From Gonium pectorale (taxonomy: Eukaryota; Chlorophyta; Chlorophyceae; Chlamydomonadales; Volvocaceae): a stretch of DNA of 53,791 nt. Shown here piece by piece: positions 48,740 to 53,791 of this stretch. How positions within the stretch are numbered: the stretch's first letter is position 1; every line of letters begins with the position of its first letter. A program made the translations under genes and the position numbers. Where the stretch lies: positions 2,234,790-2,288,580 of the forward strand of contig LSYV01000013.1 in NCBI GenBank assembly GCA_001584585.1. Direction: 5' to 3'. The notes under the pieces were generated by a model. The model did not search any database. It saw nothing but the letters and a program-made list of their open reading frames with translations, and was not told the DNA's origin.

Positions 48740-50167
48740 GTAGGTCGTGGCGTCCAATACGCCATGTCCGCCCCCGATTAACTCAGTGCCATTCAGAGAC
48801 CCGAGGCGCCGTGGGCGCCCAGGAGCGTTGATGACTGGTTGGCTCTAGATCGCACACACAATAAGCATACCGTATGGCATACAGTATGCAGATAAGTGTA
48901 CTATGGTTGCGTCACGGCTGCCGCGGAATAGTGGCAGTCTGTGGCAGGGTTCAGGACGGGTCGCATGCACCTGGGCCTGCCCAGGCCCGCCGGATCCCGT
49001 CTCCTGCTTCCCTTCCTGACAGCGGCCTAGGTGGGGTCTAAGCGGTGGGCCTGCGCATGCGCGGTGCACGCTCAGGCGGCTCTGTCGGCCGGTGCGCCCT
49101 GGGTTGCGTGCCCCCCGCAAACGTATGGTCCCAGTCCCAGTCCCAGTCCCAGTCCACGTTCCACTCCTAGATCCGGGCGTGGCAGTCTGGCACGTGGCCG
49201 CTGCCCAGCTGCCCTCGTACTGCATCGCCGACGAAGGCGCCGCCCGTACGATACCCGCGGGCTTCTTGTGGTGTGGCCGTTGCCATACGCCGCGTGAGAA
49301 GCCGTTCTTGGCCACCCGCTCCAAGACCTGCTCAGCCGCTGCCAAGTCAGAACCGGCTTCAGGCCCAGGTCAGGAGAATGAGGTGTCGCAGGCACAACCC
49401 CCTCATGTGTACGTCCACAGTACCGTACCCGACCAGGCCGAGGGACTGACGCCAAGTTGCCAACACTGCAAACGTGCCGGTTCGCCCGTCGCCCATCGCC
49501 CGTCGTGACGATGACCCAAGCGCTACTGCGCCAGGTGCCCCCTGACACTCTCGGCTGCCCCAACTGCTGGGTCCCGGGAAGCCAGGGCGGCCCACAGCCC
49601 CGTTGGGCCGGTCGCCGCACGCGGCTGCGCCGGCATGGCAGCCCACACAGTCTGCTGCTGCGGATAGACGCGCATGCTCCACATGACGCCCATGGGGTGA
49701 TGGCTGCATCGCATCGCCCCTCGACGGCCTCTTCGTGGCGCTACTGGTACTCCACATGGTGGTAGGTCAGCCGCGGGGTCTCTGATTTCCCGTGTGAGTG
49801 AGGGTGAATACCGCACCCGCACGCCGCCCCTTCACTGCCACATCCCGCCCTCTGGCTGCTGCAGACAGCCCCTCCCTCCAGGGCCTCACGACCGCATGGC
49901 CAGAGGCCATAGCCAGTCCCACCCCTGCGAGTTTGGCGGCGGAGGGCACGCCTGCTCTGAGGGGCGCCGGCAGCCTCCACGGCTCGTCGGTAGCATGTTC
50001 GGCTTCGCCAACGATTGGAGCCGAGTTGGACTTTGAAGCCGTGACACCGCATCTCCCCGGTTTACGCAGGGCCGCAGCGGCCGCCTCCGGGGCCTTGGGG
50101 CCCCTCCCCCTTTCCTCCCCCGCGTTTCGTCTCCTCAGGCGACTGCTGGCAGCCAGGATAGGGCTGC
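48740..50167. other. intergenic, downstream of DcpS
   Basis: No supported gene. It includes a 6-bp minisatellite near 49130. ORFs on both strands lack recognisable motifs. Confidence 0.5.
49130..49155. repeat. (CCCAGT)n short tandem repeat
   Basis: Four to five head-to-tail copies of CCCAGT in intergenic sequence. Confidence 0.85.
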
Positions 50168-53100
50168 TCAGCCACGCCCGCCAGCCGACTCGCCCACGGG
50201 CCCCAGCAGCCGCCACAGATCGTCCGCCTCTCCCAGCTGGTAGGTCAGGCTGCGCCGCCGCCAGTAGTCGCTCCCGAACGTCTTGATGTTGTCTTGATGG
50301 CACCAGGCGGGGATGCAGGCAGGCCAGTAGGCAATAGGCCAGCAGGCAGGCAGCGGGAAGCGGAATGAAGGGAGGATGGGGATGGGGGCGCGCTTGGTGG
50401 TGCACAGGCGTGTGGGGCAGTCCGAGCCGCCGGGGGGCAGGCGAGACCGGACAGGCGCGCATGGGTGCGTGGGGGTATTGGGCATGTGAGGAGGAGCTTC
50501 AAGCGGCATTGGGAGACATGCCCCAAGAGCTTGTCCTGAACATGGCATGCAGCTCGGTGGTATTTATTGTGTTGCGGGAGGACCACCCCTACTTTCCTTC
50601 GACGGCTGGACTGGTGCAACGGCTTCTTTGTGTCCCCCACAGACCGGCTCAGGACTCAGGATGTGACACCCTCCTCTGGGGAGCCCATGGGACCTCGGGG
50701 ACGGAGCGGACTGCCACCCACCTATCACGTCATCCAGCAGTATCGCCTTGCCCGCCACCGACCCGTGGGTCAGCAGGTCCGCGTGTACGATGTGCACGTG
50801 CAGGTGCCAGTACGACGGCAGGTAGTGTACGAACAGCCGCAGGCTGGAGCGCGGCACGCCGTAGCGATCCTGGATGGCCTGAGGTGGCGGCGCCCAGCAG
50901 CCGGGGGCGGGGGCGGGAGCGGGTGTGTCAGTGTCGGGGATGAGGCATGGGACACCCCATACCACTTCCTCCGCGACTTCTTCATGACCGCCACAACCCG
51001 TCTATGCACTGGAGAGCGTGCAAATCTTTGCCAGGGCCCCTTCCCCTTCCCCTTCCGGTCCCTTATTACCTGCCCCTTCGCTTGTTGGGCTGGTCCTAGT
51101 GCTGCAGGTAGCGCGCCCAGCCACCCACGCAGCGAAGGTGCGCGGCACCCCCAGTCAGGCAACACCCGCCAGGCACCCCCTCTGTCCCATGCACTCCCTT
51201 CCTCCCTTCCTCCCTGCTGATTAGCGGCAATCTGGCACATCCCCAGCCCCCCGCCGCCCTCCCTACCCCTCGCCTGCGCTTCGACGCCCTCGCGATCATA
51301 CCCCCACTCGCCGTACGTAATACCGTGTGTGAAACCCTAGGCCCACAGGCAGCCGCCGTGCACTCCCCCTCCCCTGCCGCCCCTCCCCAGCCGCCCCTCC
51401 CCAGCCGCCCCTCCCCCGTTCACCTGGCAGCCCCTGTCCCGGACATTCTCCAGCAGCGGCAGGTGCTCCACCCGCAGCTCCCTCACGCACGGCAGGTCGC
51501 GGCGGTGGACCAGCGCCAGGCAGTACAGCTGCTCCCCGCACCGCTGGTCCTGCGGGGGCCGGAGGGGCGGAGGGCCGGAGGGGGGGGTGTTGCGCAGTCG
51601 GTGGGCAAGCCTGAGACATTACCCACGAGAATGGTCACGTAGGGGAAGTGGGAGAGGAGGGAAGTGAGGGAAGCACGGCGGGGGAGAGAGGGCGGCGGGG
51701 GCGGGGGCGGCCGCGTTACACAGCCCATGGGCAAGCCTGGGCGGTGCGGGGGGCGGGGGCGAAGGGGCGAAGGTGGGAGGGGTCAGAAGCAAACGTTTGA
51801 CGAGAGCGCACTGGAAGGGGGGTTGGGACGACCGAGATGGGGGAAGGGGTGCGGACGACCGAGACGGGTAGGGACGACCGAGACGGGGGGGAACGGCCGA
51901 GACGGGGGGGGGACGACCGAGACGGGGGGTGTGTGTGGGTGGGGGCGACCGAAGAACGGACAAAGAGGAGCGTGTACTTCGGGAGGGCAAGGCGGTCCAT
52001 GATTGGCAGGTGCGGGTCAGAGAGCGTCTGCGCTGCCAGGCAGGAGGGCTGGTCCTCAGCCGCTGGTCCGATGTGAGGGTACACGGATGCGGGGTTGAAG
52101 GGAAAGGAGAATGAACAACGACGAGCTGGGCGCCAGCTAAATAAATCCAGTCACGGATGGGGGGGGGGGCAAACAGCACACGGCCCGGAACATGCGATTG
52201 GGCAAGCCCGCCCACGCGTGCACATGGCAACCGTACACAATGCTGTACACATGAGGCTACCGTACTGTCGTACACCGGCTCACCAGATCCTGGCATTGTT
52301 CTACATGGATGCATACCCCTGCAGCGGCATTCGCTACCACACCAGCTCAGCCCCCGCGAGCAGTACGGAGAGGCGCGTGTGTGTGTGTGTGTGCGCGCAG
52401 CAGCAGTACGGCACACGCACGGCAATCTGCCCCGCATCCCCCTTGGCTCACCCACTTGAGGTCGGGGTGCAGCATGAATCCGTTGACCGGATCCGGGTCC
52501 TCGTAGATCAGCCGCTCCACCTCCTCCTGTGTGCGAGCGCAAGTAACGAGGAGCAGGAGTCGGGCACTGGGTACACCATCCGCGCCACCACCATTGCCAT
52601 CACGGCCGCCGTATTACGCTGGCCATGGGGACTACGAATACACCGCCATCACCATCAGCTATGTGCGACGCCACAGGACAGTGACCTGTGTACCTAGGGG
52701 GAGGAGGTTATCGTTGAGGGTCGCCACACACCCTTGGGTACGGGTACACGCGGCGCAACACGACGCGGTGCAGGGTACGGCACCGCCAGGTATGCAAACG
52801 CGACCACGCCGCGCTGGCCCCCGCTGCCCGCACCTTCTTCTCCAGGATGTTGTACACCCACTGCAGGCGCGCGGGCGGGAACGACCGGATGTACGGCAGT
52901 ACGACGCGCTCGTACAGCTCGGGCGTCTCCGTCACCTGCGCTGCTCAAACCACGGCCACGAGGGGTGTGCAGGGGAGCGGGGGCAGCAGTCAGGGACGCG
53001 TCCTCCGTAGGGCCCGAACGAAGCGGGACAGGACTGGCTCAACGGCGGCACCGCAGGTTCGTACAGCAGCTGTCGTACGACTCGGGGGCCGACGCCGAGC

Positions 53101-53791
53101 TTGCGGCCCGCATGGGAACGGGTGCCTCAGAGGCGGGGTGGCAGGGGACTCAGGGAGTCTGCGTGCTGCGGTGAAGGGGCTCCCACATGCACACATGCCG
53201 CTCACGCGACCCACACACGCCCCCGCTCGCGGCCGCGCACCCCCGCACCAACGACTGAGACCGGATCTGCATCAACGTCACCGTCTCCAGCCAGCTGCCG
53301 CGCCCCGGGTGCCCTGCCGGCTCCCCGCCTCCGCGACAACCACCCCGCGCAAGCACACCGCCCGCCCGGCTACCGCGGTCGCCTGCCGTCACTGCCTGCG
53401 TGCTGGTACTTGCGTTGGGCGCCCTGCTTCTGCACCACCCAACCGCCAACGCACACACCACCTCGTTGCACAAGCCAACTTCCCTCGCCCCGCCCGGCCA
53501 GGTTGCTCGCGCTCGCTCGCTGCCCGTTTGCTTACGACTGTGTAGAGCACGCCGTACATACCGGTACGGTATCACATCCTCAACACGCACCCCACCCCAC
53601 CTTCCACCTTCCGCCTCCCGCCCCGTCATCCGCACCATGGCCTTCCGCTGCTGGCGGTGCTTGGCGATGTGCTTGTTGGTGGCGGGGTAGATGAGGTCCA
53701 CCGTGAGGGCGGCCTGCTCGGGCGGGGGCACGCCAACGTACTGCGGGGCAGGAGGGCGGAGAGGGGGGAGAGGGGGGGAGGGGCGGAGGTG
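50168..53791 (-). CDS. DCPS: scavenger mRNA decapping enzyme DcpS (5' end outside window)
   Basis: Hydrolyses m7GpppN cap remnants after 3'-5' mRNA decay; a HIT-family pyrophosphatase of cytosol and nucleus. Exons in window, all phase-consistent: 53740-53636, 52935-52834, 52526-52452, 51549-51424, 50878-50722, 50292-50168. Matches along the family: DLIYPATNKHIAKH (human VYPATEKHLQKY), FPPARLQWVYNILEKK, IYEDPDPVNGFMLHPDLKW, LYCLALVHRRDLPCVRELRV then EHLPLLENV, and the histidine triad in VHYLPSYWHLHVHIVHADLL, whose middle His is the known nucleophile. It ends DYWRRRSLTYQLGEADDLWR then LLGPVGE and a short tail. The N-terminal domain-swapped part lies beyond the right edge. The acceptor of the last exon is an unusual TCAAG. 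Introns carry a GACGACCGAGACGG minisatellite and short repeats shared with other genes. Confidence 0.93.
51786..51813 (+). repeat. short intronic repeat AGCAAACG, copy 3
   Basis: It reads AAGCAAACGTTTGACGAGAG followed by CGCACTGG, matching the copy at 18367-18400 apart from small changes. It lies in a DcpS intron. Confidence 0.65.
51827..51953. repeat. GACGACCGAGACGGGG minisatellite in a DcpS intron
   Basis: About six imperfect units of 16-20 bp built on GACGACCGAGACGG plus a variable G run. The G runs could form G-quadruplex structure on the plus strand. Confidence 0.85.
52093..52136 (+). repeat. intronic repeat module R, copy 3
   Basis: It reads GTTGAAGGGAAAGGAGAATG followed by AACAACGACGAGCTGGGCGCC. 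It is the fullest copy, in the DcpS intron between 52451 and 51550, same orientation as copies 1 and 2 but not next to an acceptor. Confidence 0.8.

Overview
The window looks like nuclear DNA of a volvocine (Chlamydomonas/Volvox-type) green alga. The sequence is GC-rich. Genes are split into many short exons by GT-AG introns, often with GTGAG/GTGCG donors and GCAG acceptors. It holds a GAF-like tyrosine-kinase-like protein kinase of a type I associate with chlamydomonads, secreted sulfatases with serine-proline-rich (hydroxyproline-type) regions, a decayed ankyrin-type gene, and tandem TGTAA elements, the algal poly(A) signal. All gene models were spliced by hand. Exon phases agree at every junction except one kinase junction, and the sulfatase models contain one unresolved stretch around the assembly gap.

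Layout, left to right. (1) 1-3127, minus: a Pus1/TruA-type tRNA pseudouridine synthase, cut by the left edge. (2) 3480-8117, plus: a 696-residue protein I do not recognise, with several basic-residue-directed phosphorylation motifs; it is divergent from (1) across about 350 bp. (3) 8118-14123: gene-poor, with one weak spliced gene candidate (9397-10332) and a dispersed repeat. (4) 14124-23045, minus: a 16-exon, about 1340-residue protein kinase. (5) 23046-26508: no gene seen; one dispersed repeat. (6) 26509-33133, minus: a 651-residue secreted arylsulfatase-family enzyme with an N-terminal Pro-rich linker. (7) 33134-36968: intergenic, one dispersed repeat. (8) 36969-46180, minus: a second sulfatase of the same family. 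Its C-terminal part is split by a very large insertion: acidic and Ala-rich exons, an unrecognised region, then a huge Ser-Pro-rich tract that holds a 200-N gap. (9) 46181-50167: intergenic, with a frameshifted ankyrin-like pseudogene (about 47100-48470, plus). (10) 50168-53791, minus: the C-terminal part of the scavenger mRNA decapping enzyme DcpS, cut by the right edge.

Functionally, two genes act in RNA metabolism (Pus1, DcpS), one is probably a signalling kinase, and the sulfatase pair would act in the periplasm or cell wall, releasing sulfate or remodelling sulfated matrix. The most unusual items are the split sulfatase, duplicated exon-end/5' splice-site segments inside two introns, and short repeat modules shared among introns of unrelated genes, two of them beside 3' splice sites.
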